Source of the DNA: Mesorhizobium amorphae CCNWGS0123
GTDB lineage: Bacteria; Pseudomonadota; Alphaproteobacteria; Rhizobiales; Rhizobiaceae
Length of the DNA stretch: 64,000 nucleotides
Assembly (NCBI RefSeq): GCF_001686985.1
Contig: NZ_CP015318.1
Location: forward strand, 2,912,001 to 2,976,000
Direction: 5' to 3'
How positions within the stretch are numbered: the stretch's first letter is position 1; every line of letters begins with the position of its first letter. Under the pieces are notes generated by a model. That model was not told the origin of the DNA. It saw nothing but the letters and a program-made list of their open reading frames with translations, and searched no databases. This document shows positions 43,037 to 51,978 of this stretch, piece by piece. The translations under genes were made by a program, and so were the position numbers.

Positions 43037-43064
43037 GAAAAGGCCGGCGAAGCGCCGGCCTTTG
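43037..43064 (-). terminator. Intrinsic terminator of ndk
   Basis: AAGGCCGGCG-AAG-CGCCGGCCTT; on the minus strand it is followed by TTCTTTGG. It lies 25 bases after the ndk stop. Confidence 0.8.
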
Positions 43065-43086
43065 GATCAGATCTGGCGATGCCAGC

Positions 43087-43509
43087 TCAGCCGACGATCT
43101 CGGTATCCGAGAACCAGTACTTGATCTCCTGCGCGGCGGTCTCCGGCGCGTCCGAGCCGTGCACGGAATTCTCGCCGATCGACAGCGCGTGCACCTTGCG
43201 GATGGTGCCTTCGGCGGCGTTGGCCGGGTTGGTGGCGCCCATCACTTCGCGGTTCTTGGCAATGGCGTTTTCGCCTTCCAGCACCTGGACGATGGTCGGC
43301 GCCGAGGACATGAACTCCACCAGCTCGCCGAAGAACGGACGCTCCTTGTGCACGGCATAAAAGCCTTCCGCCTCGCGGCGGCTCATCCACACGCGGCGCG
43401 AAGCGATGACGCGAAGGCCGGCATCCTCAAGCATCTGGGTGATGGCACCGGTGAGATTGCGCCGCGTCGCGTCGGGCTTGATCATGGAAAAGGTGCGTTC
43501 GATCGCCAT
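43087..43509 (-). CDS. ndk: Nucleoside-diphosphate kinase
   Basis: The 140-residue protein is full length for the family: [40 protein letters not shown] and the active-site histidine in [16 protein letters not shown]. It transfers the gamma phosphate of ATP to nucleoside diphosphates through a phosphohistidine. Monocistronic, with its own terminator. Confidence 0.97.
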   Translation of the reverse strand: MAIERTFSMIKPDATRRNLTGAITQMLEDAGLRVIASRRVWMSRREAEGFYAVHKERPFFGELVEFMSSAPTIVQVLEGENAIAKNREVMGATNPANAAEGTIRKVHALSIGENSVHGSDAPETAAQEIKYWFSDTEIVG

Positions 43510-43690
43510 TGGGTCGTCCTTGCTTTTTGAGAATGGGAATTGGAGTGGCGGGCTCTATACAAGCCGCTTCGGTCCTTGCCAAGGGGAGGCGGCTTCTGGC
43601 CAAGGCCGGATGTTTGCGGGATAATTAGACGGCTGCACGCGGGGCCCGGGCGCCGGGTCGGGGAGCATCGCGGCAGCGGAGCCGAAGGCG

Positions 43691-43891
43691 ATGCACTGGC
43701 CTTACGTCAAACGCGGCGACTTCACCGGCATCCTCTTCGTGGCCGTTCTTTTCACCGTCATCACCCTGGTCCTGCTGTTCCTGCCCCAGCTGAAGCAGGA
43801 TTTCGGCCTTGGCCCGGAATGGCAATGCGCGCGCATCGAGGTGGGCGATCCAATCTGCGTCAGGCTGGTCCAAGAGAATGAAGCGAGTTAG
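43691..43891 (+). CDS. Small single-span membrane protein
   Basis: The 66-residue protein has one clear membrane segment (TGILFVAVLFTVITLVLLFL, residues 12-31) and a C-terminal part with two cysteines (WQCARIEVGDPICVRL) that would face the periplasm if the N-terminus is inside. No family is recognised. It is flanked by ndk and bluB on the other strand. Composition and codon use support a real gene. Confidence 0.6.
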   Translation: MHWPYVKRGDFTGILFVAVLFTVITLVLLFLPQLKQDFGLGPEWQCARIEVGDPICVRLVQENEAS

Positions 43892-43897
43892 CCGGGG

Positions 43898-44533
43898 CTA
43901 TCGCCTGATCACCACCGGCGGCCGCCGCTGCTCCCAGCCCTCGCGCTGCAGCGTCGGCACGTCGTGCTCCTCGCTCGGATAGCCGACGCAGAAATAGCCG
44001 ATCAGCGTCCATTCGGGCGGCGTGTCGAGGATCTCGGTCATCTCGGCCGGATCGAGGATCGAGACCCAGCCGACGCCGATGCTTTCCGCGCGCGCCGCCA
44101 GCCACAGCGTGTGCACCGCCATCACCGCCGAATAGTCAATCGTCGCCGGCATGGTCAGGCGGCCCAGACCGTGGCCTTGCCCCGTTGTGCGGTCGGCGAA
44201 GACCGCGAACTGGCAGGGCGCCTCGGCAAGCCCGGCGAGCTTGAGGCGCGCGTAGAGCGCCGCGCGCTCGCCCGAAAAGCATGCCAGCGCCTCGGCGTTG
44301 CAGCGCTCGAAGCAGCGTTTCACGGCGTTGCGCCGCTCCGGACTTTCGACCACGACGAAGCGCCAGGGCTGGCTGAGCCCGACAGACGGCGCAACGCTGG
44401 CAAGCTCGAGCAGCCGCTCCAGCGTGCCTTCGGCCAGCGGCGTCGGCTTGAAGCGCCTGACGTCACGGCGCCAGCGCAGCAGCGTTTCCAGCCCGGTGCG
44501 AAAGTCGTCGGAGAAATCCGGACTTGAGGTCAT
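43898..44533 (-). CDS. bluB: 5,6-dimethylbenzimidazole synthase
   Basis: From ATG 44533 the protein has 211 residues and the BluB pattern of the nitroreductase fold: LLRWRRDVRRFKPTPLAEG, ELASVAPSVGLSQPWRFVVV, TMPATIDYSAVMAVHTLWLA and GVGWVSILDP. BluB breaks up reduced FMN with oxygen to give the lower ligand of vitamin B12. Rhizobia need it for cobalamin and for symbiosis. An open frame reaches further upstream to 44836 but lacks similarity. Confidence 0.92.
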   Translation of the reverse strand: MTSSPDFSDDFRTGLETLLRWRRDVRRFKPTPLAEGTLERLLELASVAPSVGLSQPWRFVVVESPERRNAVKRCFERCNAEALACFSGERAALYARLKLAGLAEAPCQFAVFADRTTGQGHGLGRLTMPATIDYSAVMAVHTLWLAARAESIGVGWVSILDPAEMTEILDTPPEWTLIGYFCVGYPSEEHDVPTLQREGWEQRRPPVVIRR

Positions 44534-44666
44534 GCCGCTATATTGCCTTCGTTGAGGTCGCCCGGATTCACCGGCCGCTGCTTCTTGGCCTCGATCAAGG
44601 CAGCGATGAGGCGTGCAAAGCGACGCAGGCGCGCCCGCCTTGTCGCATTTCGGAAGCGGTGGGCGG

Positions 44667-45356
44667 TTACGCCGCCGCCACCGTGCGGCCGAGGCCGCCA
44701 TTGAGATCGAGGCAGCGTTCGAACCATTGCGCCACGATGTCGCTTTGCTCCAGCAGCCGGTAGGGCGAGGCGATGCGTGCCCATTGCAGCGCGCCGAAGA
44801 CGATGTAGTCGGCAAAAAGCGGCGAGGCGCCGCCAATGAAAGGCTGGTAGCCGAGCATCGAGCGCAATGGCTCCAGCGAGGCGCGGAATGCGTTTAGTCC
44901 GGCGTCGCGGCCAGCCACCACCTCTTCCAGCCGCTTGCCGAAGCGCTGCTCGCGGTTCTGGCGGAAATATGCGGCATTCGGCTCGTCCTGCATGGCGTGC
45001 AGGTCCATGACCGCCACGGTGTTGATGTAGGGATGGATGGTCAACTGCGACCAGCGTTCGATGAAGCGCGCCATCGCCTTGCCGCCGTCGCCGGAAAACA
45101 AGCTCGGCCGCTCCGGATAGGTCTCGTCGAGATAGAGCGCGATGGCGAAGGAATCAGCGATCACCTTCTCGCCATCGCGGATCACCGGAACGAGCTTCGA
45201 AATACCGCCCTCGACGGCAGGCACTTCGAGGAAGCGCGTCGGCACGCTGGAACTGGTGAGCCCCTTGTGGGCGAGCGCCATCGCGATCTTCCAGCAATGC
45301 GGGCTGAACGGGCGGGCAGTGTCGCGCCCGACAAGTTCATAGAGCACAATGGTCAT
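44667..45356 (-). CDS. Glutathione S-transferase family protein (beta-etherase-like)
   Basis: The 229-residue protein starts IVLYELVGRDTARPFSPHCW followed by KIAMALAHKG, with KLVPVIRDGEKVIADSFAIA next, resembling the LigE/LigF-like fungal-type GST group. A helical domain follows. Residues of the SPHCWK stretch take the place of the usual active Ser/Cys. It probably acts on an aromatic ether or another electrophile, but the substrate is open. Monocistronic. Confidence 0.85.
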   Translation of the reverse strand: MTIVLYELVGRDTARPFSPHCWKIAMALAHKGLTSSSVPTRFLEVPAVEGGISKLVPVIRDGEKVIADSFAIALYLDETYPERPSLFSGDGGKAMARFIERWSQLTIHPYINTVAVMDLHAMQDEPNAAYFRQNREQRFGKRLEEVVAGRDAGLNAFRASLEPLRSMLGYQPFIGGASPLFADYIVFGALQWARIASPYRLLEQSDIVAQWFERCLDLNGGLGRTVAAA

Positions 45357-45472
45357 TGGCGGAGCCGTTCCTCTGGTTGGAGCAAAAGCATGACTGATGG
45401 AGCCATTCCGTTTCCATCACAACATCCTTTGCTCTAGGTAGAGCCGGGATTCGAAGCGAGCCGGTGAAAGAG

Positions 45473-45985
45473 ATGAAACAGCATTTCATGATGTTTGCGG
45501 CCTACAATCAATGGGCCAATGGACGCATCTACGAGGCCGCCGCCGATCTCGTGGACGAAGAATTCGAAAGGGATGTCGGCGCCTTTTTCGGCTCGATGGC
45601 GGGCACGCTCAACCATCTGCTGGCCGCCGACCGTGTCTGGATGAAGCGCTTCACCGGCGAGGGCGACGCACCTTCGAGGATCGACACGATCATCCACCGC
45701 GCCTTGTCTGTCCTCAGCCTGGCACGCGAAGCGGAAGACAAGAGGATCATCGACTGGGTCGGCGGCATGAGCGACAAGGCGCTCGCCGGCCGCTTCTCCT
45801 ACATGACGCTTACCGACATGCGCACCGTCTCGCAGCGGTTGGCGCCGGCGCTGAGCCACTTCTTCAACCATCAGACCCACCATCGCGGCCAGGCGCATAT
45901 GATCCTGACCGTACTCGGCCGACCCTCGGTGCCGCTCGACCTGATGCTGTTCCAGCGCAGCGAGGAAGGCCGCGCCTATGCCTGA
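45473..45985 (+). CDS. DinB-family protein
   Basis: The 170-residue protein is an intact DinB four-helix protein: QHFMMFAAYNQWANGRIYEA, GTLNHLLAADRVWMKRFTGE and the metal-binding HFFNHQTHHRGQAHMILTVL. Three histidines typical of the family's metal site are present (in NHLL, and in the HQTHHRGQ stretch). A GTG at 45464 is an alternative start, but the ATG at 45473 has the better ribosome site. Compare the frameshifted relative at 24995. Function in metal-dependent thiol chemistry is inferred by family. Confidence 0.87.
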   Translation: MKQHFMMFAAYNQWANGRIYEAAADLVDEEFERDVGAFFGSMAGTLNHLLAADRVWMKRFTGEGDAPSRIDTIIHRALSVLSLAREAEDKRIIDWVGGMSDKALAGRFSYMTLTDMRTVSQRLAPALSHFFNHQTHHRGQAHMILTVLGRPSVPLDLMLFQRSEEGRAYA

Positions 45986-46212
45986 TTTCGGGATCGGGCA
46001 TGTAGCATATTAGGAACTTCTAAGTTTTAGAATAAAGCATGATTTGTTTTAGCGCATTAATGAAATATTCAAAAACCAGGATTCAATGAAACAGAAAGAG
46101 CGGTGAAACTGAAGTGCATCTCCAAGCGTAGCCCTTGCTGCATGAGCAATATAGCGGATTTGTTCCCAGGAAATTGCGATGCAGGAACTGGATGGCAACA
46201 AAGGAGAGTGTC

Positions 46213-46806
46213 ATGCATAGTATCGTTCGGAAAATCGCTGGAACTTTTGCGAGTGGAGCGATTATCGTTATTCTCGCCGCTCCTGCAAATGCGGCCGAGG
46301 TTGGCCTTGGTGGCCTTGGCGGCGTTTCCGTCGGCGGCAATTCAGCCAACGGCAATGTGGGCGGCGCCAATGGGGCCAACGCGGATGCTTCCTTCGGCGG
46401 CAGCAGCACCAGCGCCAACGTTTCGATCGGCGGCTCGGGTGCCGCCAATGCCAATGCCACCCTTGGTGGCGGCGGTGCCGGGGTTGCGGCGTCCCTGGGC
46501 GGGACCAACGGCGTAGGGACCAATGCGTCCCTGGGCACCAGCAATGGGGTCAATGGAGCGCTGGGAACGACGCTCGGCGGCACGAGCGCCAATGTCGGTG
46601 TCGGCACCGGGGTTGGAACACCTGGCATTCCCGGCGTCCCCGGCACTGCGGCAAATCCCGGCACGCTGGCTCTGCCCGGCGTCGTCGCCCAGATGTCGAC
46701 CAGCCAGCTGACGCGCTTGAAGAAGCGCTGCGTCGACGTGCTCAGCAGCGAAGGCACCTATGACCGCGAGCTGCGGCAGCTGTGCCTGCTGATCTCGCGC
46801 CGGTAG
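46213..46806 (+). CDS. Exported Gly/Ala/Asn-rich repeat protein
   Basis: The ATG at 46213, with AAGGAG seven bases upstream, gives 197 residues. A signal peptide ends ANAAE (about residue 28). Residues 30-135 consist of about seven imperfect 11-13 residue repeats of the form xANxSLGGsnGv (for example ANADASFGGSSTS, ANVSIGGSGAAN, AASLGGTNGVGT). The last 45 residues are ordinary and charged (TRLKKRCVDVLSSEGTYDRE, LRQLC) with two cysteines. Such repeats suggest a beta-solenoid or adhesive filament-like surface protein. A strong terminator follows. No family is recognised. Confidence 0.72.
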   Translation: MHSIVRKIAGTFASGAIIVILAAPANAAEVGLGGLGGVSVGGNSANGNVGGANGANADASFGGSSTSANVSIGGSGAANANATLGGGGAGVAASLGGTNGVGTNASLGTSNGVNGALGTTLGGTSANVGVGTGVGTPGIPGVPGTAANPGTLALPGVVAQMSTSQLTRLKKRCVDVLSSEGTYDRELRQLCLLISRR

Positions 46807-46868
46807 CGCGCCTGCCACGCGTTGACGACAACGTCCGGCAGTCTGAAGGCCCGCCACTTAAGTGGCGG

Positions 46869-46900
46869 AAGGCCCGCCACTCGGATGGCGGGCCTTTTTT
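46869..46900 (+). terminator. Intrinsic terminator after the Gly/Ala/Asn-rich protein gene
   Basis: AGGCCCGCCA-CTCGGA-TGGCGGGCCT followed by TTTTTT. Just before it, CCGCCACTTA-AGTGGCGG at 46851-46868 is a second palindrome sharing the CCGCCACT core. Confidence 0.9.
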
Positions 46901-47046
46901 GCGCTGGTCCGGCCAATAAATATTAGTTTGTCGAACATTAGTGTCTTTGCGGGGAAAAGTTTAACCATGTTCGGATTGCAACGCCGATCTTAGGATTTCA
47001 TTTGCCTTCCCGCTTCAGGATGATCTGACGTAGCGGGAGCAATGGC

Positions 47047-47835
47047 ATGCGCATCGATTTGTCCCCGACAAGCTGGGGCAGGGTCATAGTGGTGACGGTG
47101 GTCGGCACGGCGATCTGCATTGGCGCTGCGTTCTTCGTCGATTCCTTCAATTTCCCCCATCTGTCGCCCGAAGCGCTGTGGCACGCGCAATTGACCGACC
47201 TGTTCCTCCCGCTGGTGCTGGCTGGTTCGTTTTTCTTCTTCCTGATGTACAAGATGCGCCAGCTGGCCATCGCCCAGAAGGAATTGAGCATCGTCGCGGC
47301 CACCGACAGCCTGACGGCGGTGTTCAACCGCGGCGCGTTTTCGATGCTCGTCGAAGCCTATCTCGACCAGGCCCGCAGCCAGGCGGTCGTCAATGCCGGC
47401 GCGTTCCTGATCGTCGACGCCGATCATTTCAAGACCATCAACGATCGTCTCGGCCACGATTGCGGCGACCAGGCGCTGAAGCTGATCGCCAAGACGATCC
47501 AGGACCAGTTGCGCGGGGCCGACATCGTCGGCCGCATTGGTGGCGAGGAATTCGCGGTCTTTCTTCCCGGCGCCGACTCCTCGCAGTCCTGGCTGGTCGC
47601 CGAGGGCATAAGGCGGCGGATCCGCGAGGTGGAATTCGCCCCGGGCGGTCGGCCTTGCCCACTTTCGGTAAGTATAGGCGGCATCGCCTTCAGCGGCCCG
47701 ACCACCTATGCCGACATGTTCCGGGTGGCCGACGAGCACCTCTACAAGGCCAAGTCGAACGGCCGCGACCAGGTCAGCTTCGAAACGACCGGGCTGCGCG
47801 GCCCAGCGGTCGGCGACGCCGCGACCGTCCACTGA
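47047..47835 (+). CDS. Membrane-bound diguanylate cyclase (GGDEF domain)
   Basis: The 262-residue protein has two membrane segments (about 11-31 and 51-69), then a GGDEF domain starting ATDSLTAVFNRGAF. The active site is GGEEF at 165-169, an active variant. The inhibitory I-site RxxD is present as RGAD at 156-159, exactly five residues before it. It should make cyclic di-GMP and be subject to product inhibition. The short membrane part has no recognised sensor. Monocistronic. Confidence 0.9.
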   Translation: MRIDLSPTSWGRVIVVTVVGTAICIGAAFFVDSFNFPHLSPEALWHAQLTDLFLPLVLAGSFFFFLMYKMRQLAIAQKELSIVAATDSLTAVFNRGAFSMLVEAYLDQARSQAVVNAGAFLIVDADHFKTINDRLGHDCGDQALKLIAKTIQDQLRGADIVGRIGGEEFAVFLPGADSSQSWLVAEGIRRRIREVEFAPGGRPCPLSVSIGGIAFSGPTTYADMFRVADEHLYKAKSNGRDQVSFETTGLRGPAVGDAATVH

Positions 47836-47923
47836 AACCAGTGAAATAGCAAAAATAGTAAGTGCTGAGCAGCTATCCGCCTGCGCGTTTATCCAGTGCC
47901 ATCAGCTATTCCACCATTCACGA

Positions 47924-48226
47924 TCACGCGGCGTAGCCGCCAAAACCACGCGCGACCGGCTTGACCGAGACGGCGGGCTGGGCTGCAGGCCAGAGGACAC
48001 CGGCGGTCACCGCAAAGGTGATCAGCGCATCGCGCGCCGCCTCGGTGGAGATATCGCCGGCACGTGCCGCTTCGCAGGCCTTCACCGCCGCGCCATAGCT
48101 CAGGCGGCGCCGCGACGGCGGGAATTCGGTCAGGAATTCGTGCATGTCGAAGAGCGACGCGATCATGCGCTTGTGACCGGCGCCGACGGTGACGGCGACC
48201 GGGGTGAAGAACATCCTGTCGTGCAT
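47924..48226 (-). CDS. DUF982-family protein
   Basis: The 100-residue protein has the DUF982 pattern: FFTPVAVTVGAGHKRMIASL, FDMHEFLTEFPPSRRRLSYG and AAVKACEAARAGDISTEAAR. The family is nearly confined to Rhizobiales, often in many copies per genome, and has no known function. No signal or membrane segment. Confidence 0.82.
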   Translation of the reverse strand: MHDRMFFTPVAVTVGAGHKRMIASLFDMHEFLTEFPPSRRRLSYGAAVKACEAARAGDISTEAARDALITFAVTAGVLWPAAQPAVSVKPVARGFGGYAA

Positions 48227-48383
48227 TCTGGCCTCTCGGGTTGGGCGAAAAAGGCGGCGGTCGCCGCTCTTCCGGTTGGGTCGAACGCCAGAGAACGCGG
48301 AGGGTGACCTGAGGTTCCATGGTGAGGGGCTTTTTTCGGGGCAGTAGGGCGCTGGTCGAGGCGTTGCGCTAAGTCCGAAAGAC

Positions 48384-48569
48384 CTATGGAACGGAAGCGG
48401 TCGTCGTCATGTGGCCCGGAGCGAGTGGCGGCCCCTCAAAATGCGCCGACAGCACCAGGAACAGGATAGCAATGCCGGCGATAAGGGCGGCAACGACATT
48501 GACGAACAGCCTCCCGGCGAGTTGCCCCAATCTCTGCCGCCAACTCATGGCGGATGGTACGAAACGCAT
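48384..48569 (-). CDS. Small membrane protein
   Basis: The ATG at 48569 has GGAGG five bases upstream and gives 61 residues; a longer frame from 48611 lacks this. There is one membrane segment (LFVNVVAALIAGIAILFLVL), preceded by a basic, Arg-rich stretch, so the N-terminus is probably inside. No family recognised. Confidence 0.55.
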   Translation of the reverse strand: MRFVPSAMSWRQRLGQLAGRLFVNVVAALIAGIAILFLVLSAHFEGPPLAPGHMTTTASVP

Positions 48570-48654
48570 CCCTGCCTCCCTTTGGCGGATGCCAATGCAG
48601 CTCTCAGGCATCCGCTACGCGCCGAAGTCACGGCGCGAGCGGTGCCAACCGGTC

Positions 48655-48957
48655 TCAGTCCCAGCCTCTGTGCAAGCCACAGCTCCAGACTCTCTTGATG
48701 ACCAGGCGGTTGTGATGCCAACGCTTGTGCACTCTCACGCCGCAGTCGCGGTGGTGGCGGTGATGGCGCCAGTAGCGCCTGTCGTCGTTGTCGCGCATGG
48801 CGAACTGGCGGTGATGATGGCGGCGCCATTGGTAACTGTCACGATCACGGCCCCAGCCGTCATCGGTGGTGATCGTCACGCTTGCCGCCTGCACCGGAAC
48901 CGCCGTCGGCGCCAGCGTTGCCATGGCGAGCATGGTTGCGAGGATCAGCTTTCTCAT
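48655..48957 (-). CDS. Small exported His/Arg-rich protein
   Basis: From ATG 48957, with AGGAGG upstream, the protein has 100 residues: a signal peptide (MRKLILATMLAMATLAPTAV, ending near VQAAS) and a mature part extremely rich in His, Arg, Asp and Trp (YQWRRHHHRQFAMRDNDDRR, YWRHHRHHRDCG) with two cysteines. Such composition could bind metal or stick to polyanions in the periplasm; this is speculation from composition. No family assigned. Confidence 0.65.
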   Translation of the reverse strand: MRKLILATMLAMATLAPTAVPVQAASVTITTDDGWGRDRDSYQWRRHHHRQFAMRDNDDRRYWRHHRHHRDCGVRVHKRWHHNRLVIKRVWSCGLHRGWD

Positions 48958-49101
48958 ATCGGCCTCCTTTGCATTAGGCTTTGCTAACCGAAATCCATCC
49001 GGCGGCCGATGGTTCCATCGCAATCAACCGCTAAAGTCCCGGACGCATGTCAAGAAAGGGCATTTGTCGAGGGGGCTGCTTGTCGCGACGCTGGTGTCGG
49101 A

Positions 49102-49419
49102 TCAGTCCGTCTCGTCGGGCGCGCGAAGGACCAGATAGTCGGTGGAAACGGCACTAGGCCCGGTTCCTCGCGTGACGCGCACGGTCGCCAGTTTCTGTCC
49201 GGAGAGACTTGCGTCGGCGCTCGCCCCGGGCATCGGTATCGTTCCGTCGACCGGCCGGCATTGGCCGACCATGCCGGTGCCTTGCAGCCTGCGGGGCAGG
49301 GCGGCGGTGCACGCGGCGATGTCCGGATAGACGACAGGCTGTGTCTGAGCCGGGTGACAGAAAACCATGTCCGGACTGCATGAAAGCAGGATCATTGCCG
49401 CCGCCACTACGGGTTCCAT
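49102..49419 (-). CDS. Small exported protein of unknown function
   Basis: From ATG 49419 the protein has 105 residues with a short hydrophobic N-terminus (VVAAAMILLSCSPDMVFC) that may be a signal peptide or a lipoprotein-like signal. Cysteines at IAACTAA and VGQCRPV could form a disulphide in the mature part. No family recognised. It lies just after the helicase gene on the same strand, about 80 bases apart. Confidence 0.5.
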   Translation of the reverse strand: MEPVVAAAMILLSCSPDMVFCHPAQTQPVVYPDIAACTAALPRRLQGTGMVGQCRPVDGTIPMPGASADASLSGQKLATVRVTRGTGPSAVSTDYLVLRAPDETD

Positions 49420-49499
49420 TGTCGCGCTCCGCCTGAACGCGGATAACGCAAGGCGCGGTCTTTGGTTGCCGGCAAAGGACAGTCGGTGTCCGAGGGCGC

Positions 49500-51578
49500 C
49501 TATTTCCACATGCCGCGCATGCGCGCGCCAAGGTCGACGCGCACCTGCGGCTGGCGGCGCGGATCGTCCTTGGCCTGGACGCTCGCCCACGCCGTCTGTT
49601 CGAAGGCGGAAAGGATCGAGGCCGGGATGAAGCGCGTGCGCGAGGCATAGACGTGACGGTCGCCGCGCGCCGCCTGGCCATGGACGAAGAAGCGCTGCGG
49701 CATGACCAGATGCAGGCTGTCCTTGGCTCGTGTCATCGCCACATAGAGCAGCCGGCGCTCCTCCTCGATGTCCTCCTTGGTGCCGACACCGAGATCGGCC
49801 GGAATGCAGCCGTCGACGGAATTGAGCACGACAACATTCTTCCACTCCTGGCCCTTGGCCGAATGAATGGTCGACAGCATGAGATAATCCTCGTCGCGAT
49901 GCGGCAGCCCGGCCTGGTCGCTGGTCGCATCCGGCGGATCGAGCGTCAGCTCGGTGAGGAAGCGCTCGCGCGAGGCGTATCCGGATGCGATCTGCTCGAG
50001 CTGCAGAAGGTCGGCCCGCCGCGTCGTCGCGTCCTCATGGATGCGCTCCAAATGCGGCTCATACCAGAGCCGGACCTGTTCGAGATCGGCAGGCCATTTC
50101 GCGCCAGTCCGCAAGCCGGAATAGAGCGCGATGAAGGCCGGCCAGTCTTCCGCCGCGCGCTGCGGCGGCCGGCAGCGGGCGAGCCCCATCGCCTCGTTGA
50201 GCGACGTCGCCATCGCCTCGACGATCTGCGAGGCGGCCGAGGGACCGATGCCGGGCAGAAGCTGCAGCACGCGAAAACCGGCGACGCGGTCGCGTGGGTT
50301 TTCGGCAAAGCGCAGCATCGCCAGCATGTCCTTGACATGGGCGGCGTCGAGGAATTTCAGCCCGCCGAACTTGACGAAGGGGATGTTGCGGCGCGTCAGT
50401 TCGATCTCCAGCGGCCCGCTGTGATGCGAGGCGCGAAACAGCACAGCCTGCGATTTCAGCACCGTGCCGGCCTCGCGCTCGGCCAGGATCGCCTGGCAGA
50501 CATAGTTGGCCTGCTCGGCCTCGTCGCGCACGCTGACCAGTTTCGGCTTCTGCGAGGATCTGCGCTCGGTCCACAGGTTCTTGGTGAAGCGCTCGGAGGC
50601 CTCGGAGATGACCGCATTGGCCGCGGCCAGAATGGTCTCGGTCGAGCGATAGTTGCGCTCCAGCGTGACGATCGCGGCTGCCTGAGCGAACTGTTTTGGG
50701 AAATCGAGGATGTTGCGCACTTCGGCGGCGCGGAAGGAATAGATCGACTGCGCGTCGTCGCCAACCACCGTCAGCCCGGAGCCGTCGGGCTTCAGCGCTG
50801 TCAGGATCGAGGCCTGCAGCCGGTTGGTGTCCTGATATTCGTCGACCAGCACATGGTCGAAGCGGCCGCTGAGATGCGCCGCGATCTCCGGCTCGGCCGC
50901 CATCTGCGCCCAGTAGAGCAGCAGGTCGTCGTAATCGAGCACGTTCTGCGCCTGCTTGGCCTCGACATACGCGGAAAACAGCGCCTTCAGCTGTTCTGCC
51001 CAGCCGGCGCACCAGGGAAACGCCGAACCCAGCACCTCACCGAGCGGCGCCTGCGCATTGACGGCGCGCGAATAGATCGCCAGGCACGTGCCCTTGGTCG
51101 GAAAGCGGCTTTCCGTCTTCGAGAACCCAAGCTCGTGGCGGGCGAGGTTCATCAGGTCGGCGGAGTCCTCGCGGTCATGGATGGTGAAGGCCGGATCGAG
51201 GCCGATCTCCATCGCATAGTCGCGCAACAGCCGCGCACCTATGCCATGGAAGGTGCCGGCCCAGGTCAGCGCGTCCGTGATGACCGAGGCGTCGCGCCCA
51301 AGCACCTCGCCGGCGATGCGCTCGACGCGCTTCGCCATCTCCGCGGCGGCGCGGCGCGAAAACGTCATAAGCAGGATGCGGCGCGGGTCGGCGCCTTTGA
51401 CGATCAGATGCGCGACGCGGTGGGCGAGCGTGTTGGTCTTGCCGGACCCGGCGCCCGCGATCACCAGCAGCGGCGCGGCAACCATGCCGTCGCCATGCTC
51501 GACCGCCTGGCGCTGCTGGTCGTTCAGCTTGGCGAGATAGGCAGGCTGGAAGGTCGAATCACGGGCAGCGAAGTTCAT
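49500..51578 (-). CDS. UvrD/Rep-family ATP-dependent DNA helicase
   Basis: The 692-residue protein has all superfamily 1A motifs: Walker A VIAGAGSGKTNTLAHRVAHL, motif Ia LLMTFSRRAAAEM, DEAD-box-like LVDEYQDTNRL, motif III VVGDDAQSIYSFRAA, motif IV LERNYRST, motif V STIHSAKGQEWKNV and motif VI YVAMTRAKDSLHL. At under 700 residues it is shorter than UvrD/PcrA (about 720-800), with a reduced C-terminal tail. It should unwind DNA 3' to 5' in repair or replication. Naming it UvrD or PcrA would need a tree. Confidence 0.93.
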   Translation of the reverse strand: MNFAARDSTFQPAYLAKLNDQQRQAVEHGDGMVAAPLLVIAGAGSGKTNTLAHRVAHLIVKGADPRRILLMTFSRRAAAEMAKRVERIAGEVLGRDASVITDALTWAGTFHGIGARLLRDYAMEIGLDPAFTIHDREDSADLMNLARHELGFSKTESRFPTKGTCLAIYSRAVNAQAPLGEVLGSAFPWCAGWAEQLKALFSAYVEAKQAQNVLDYDDLLLYWAQMAAEPEIAAHLSGRFDHVLVDEYQDTNRLQASILTALKPDGSGLTVVGDDAQSIYSFRAAEVRNILDFPKQFAQAAAIVTLERNYRSTETILAAANAVISEASERFTKNLWTERRSSQKPKLVSVRDEAEQANYVCQAILAEREAGTVLKSQAVLFRASHHSGPLEIELTRRNIPFVKFGGLKFLDAAHVKDMLAMLRFAENPRDRVAGFRVLQLLPGIGPSAASQIVEAMATSLNEAMGLARCRPPQRAAEDWPAFIALYSGLRTGAKWPADLEQVRLWYEPHLERIHEDATTRRADLLQLEQIASGYASRERFLTELTLDPPDATSDQAGLPHRDEDYLMLSTIHSAKGQEWKNVVVLNSVDGCIPADLGVGTKEDIEEERRLLYVAMTRAKDSLHLVMPQRFFVHGQAARGDRHVYASRTRFIPASILSAFEQTAWASVQAKDDPRRQPQVRVDLGARMRGMWK

Positions 51579-51677
51579 CGCCCATCAAGCATTGTTTCCG
51601 CTTTGTTCGCAACGGATTAAGCTGCCGATCTCTTCCCTCGATGGGGAGATTGGCTGGGCCGCCGTCGACTTCGCAAT

Positions 51678-51845
51678 CTACCGCCTCGGCTCCACGCCCA
51701 TCGCCGCCGACTGGCGCCGCAGCGCACGGCGCTCGTCGCCCGGCATCGGCAACGGATCGAAATCATCCGGCACCTCGTCGATGACCTTCCTGGTGAAGCG
51801 ATAGGTCGCATAGGCGAACAGGCCAACAATCAGCAGACGGATCAT
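51678..51845 (-). CDS. Very small membrane-associated protein
   Basis: From ATG 51845, with AAGGAGG nine bases upstream, the frame encodes 55 residues: MIRLLIVGLFAYATYRFTRK followed by a short acidic and basic tail (VIDEVPDDFDPLPMPGDERR). The N-terminus could span or dock on the membrane. No family recognised; the excellent ribosome site and codon use support it. Confidence 0.55.
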   Translation of the reverse strand: MIRLLIVGLFAYATYRFTRKVIDEVPDDFDPLPMPGDERRALRRQSAAMGVEPRR

Positions 51846-51978
51846 GATCAAATCCTCCTTCGGCGGACCAACCGGAGAGAGAGCATTTTGTTCCGCCCTC
51901 CCTGCGGCTCGGCTTGCCGTGCAACCAAACCGGCACCGCGTCGTTTGCCCTGAAAGGGGCGAACGAGAGGAGGTTGTC

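Noticed and set aside
46083..46757. Proline-rich 224-codon frame opposite the Gly/Ala/Asn-rich protein
   Set aside because: The repeats of the real gene produce a repetitive antisense frame; it lacks a ribosome site and the plus strand has a signal peptide and terminator.
49653..51620. 655-codon open frame on the plus strand opposite the helicase gene
   Set aside because: Antisense shadow of a helicase that has every SF1 motif.
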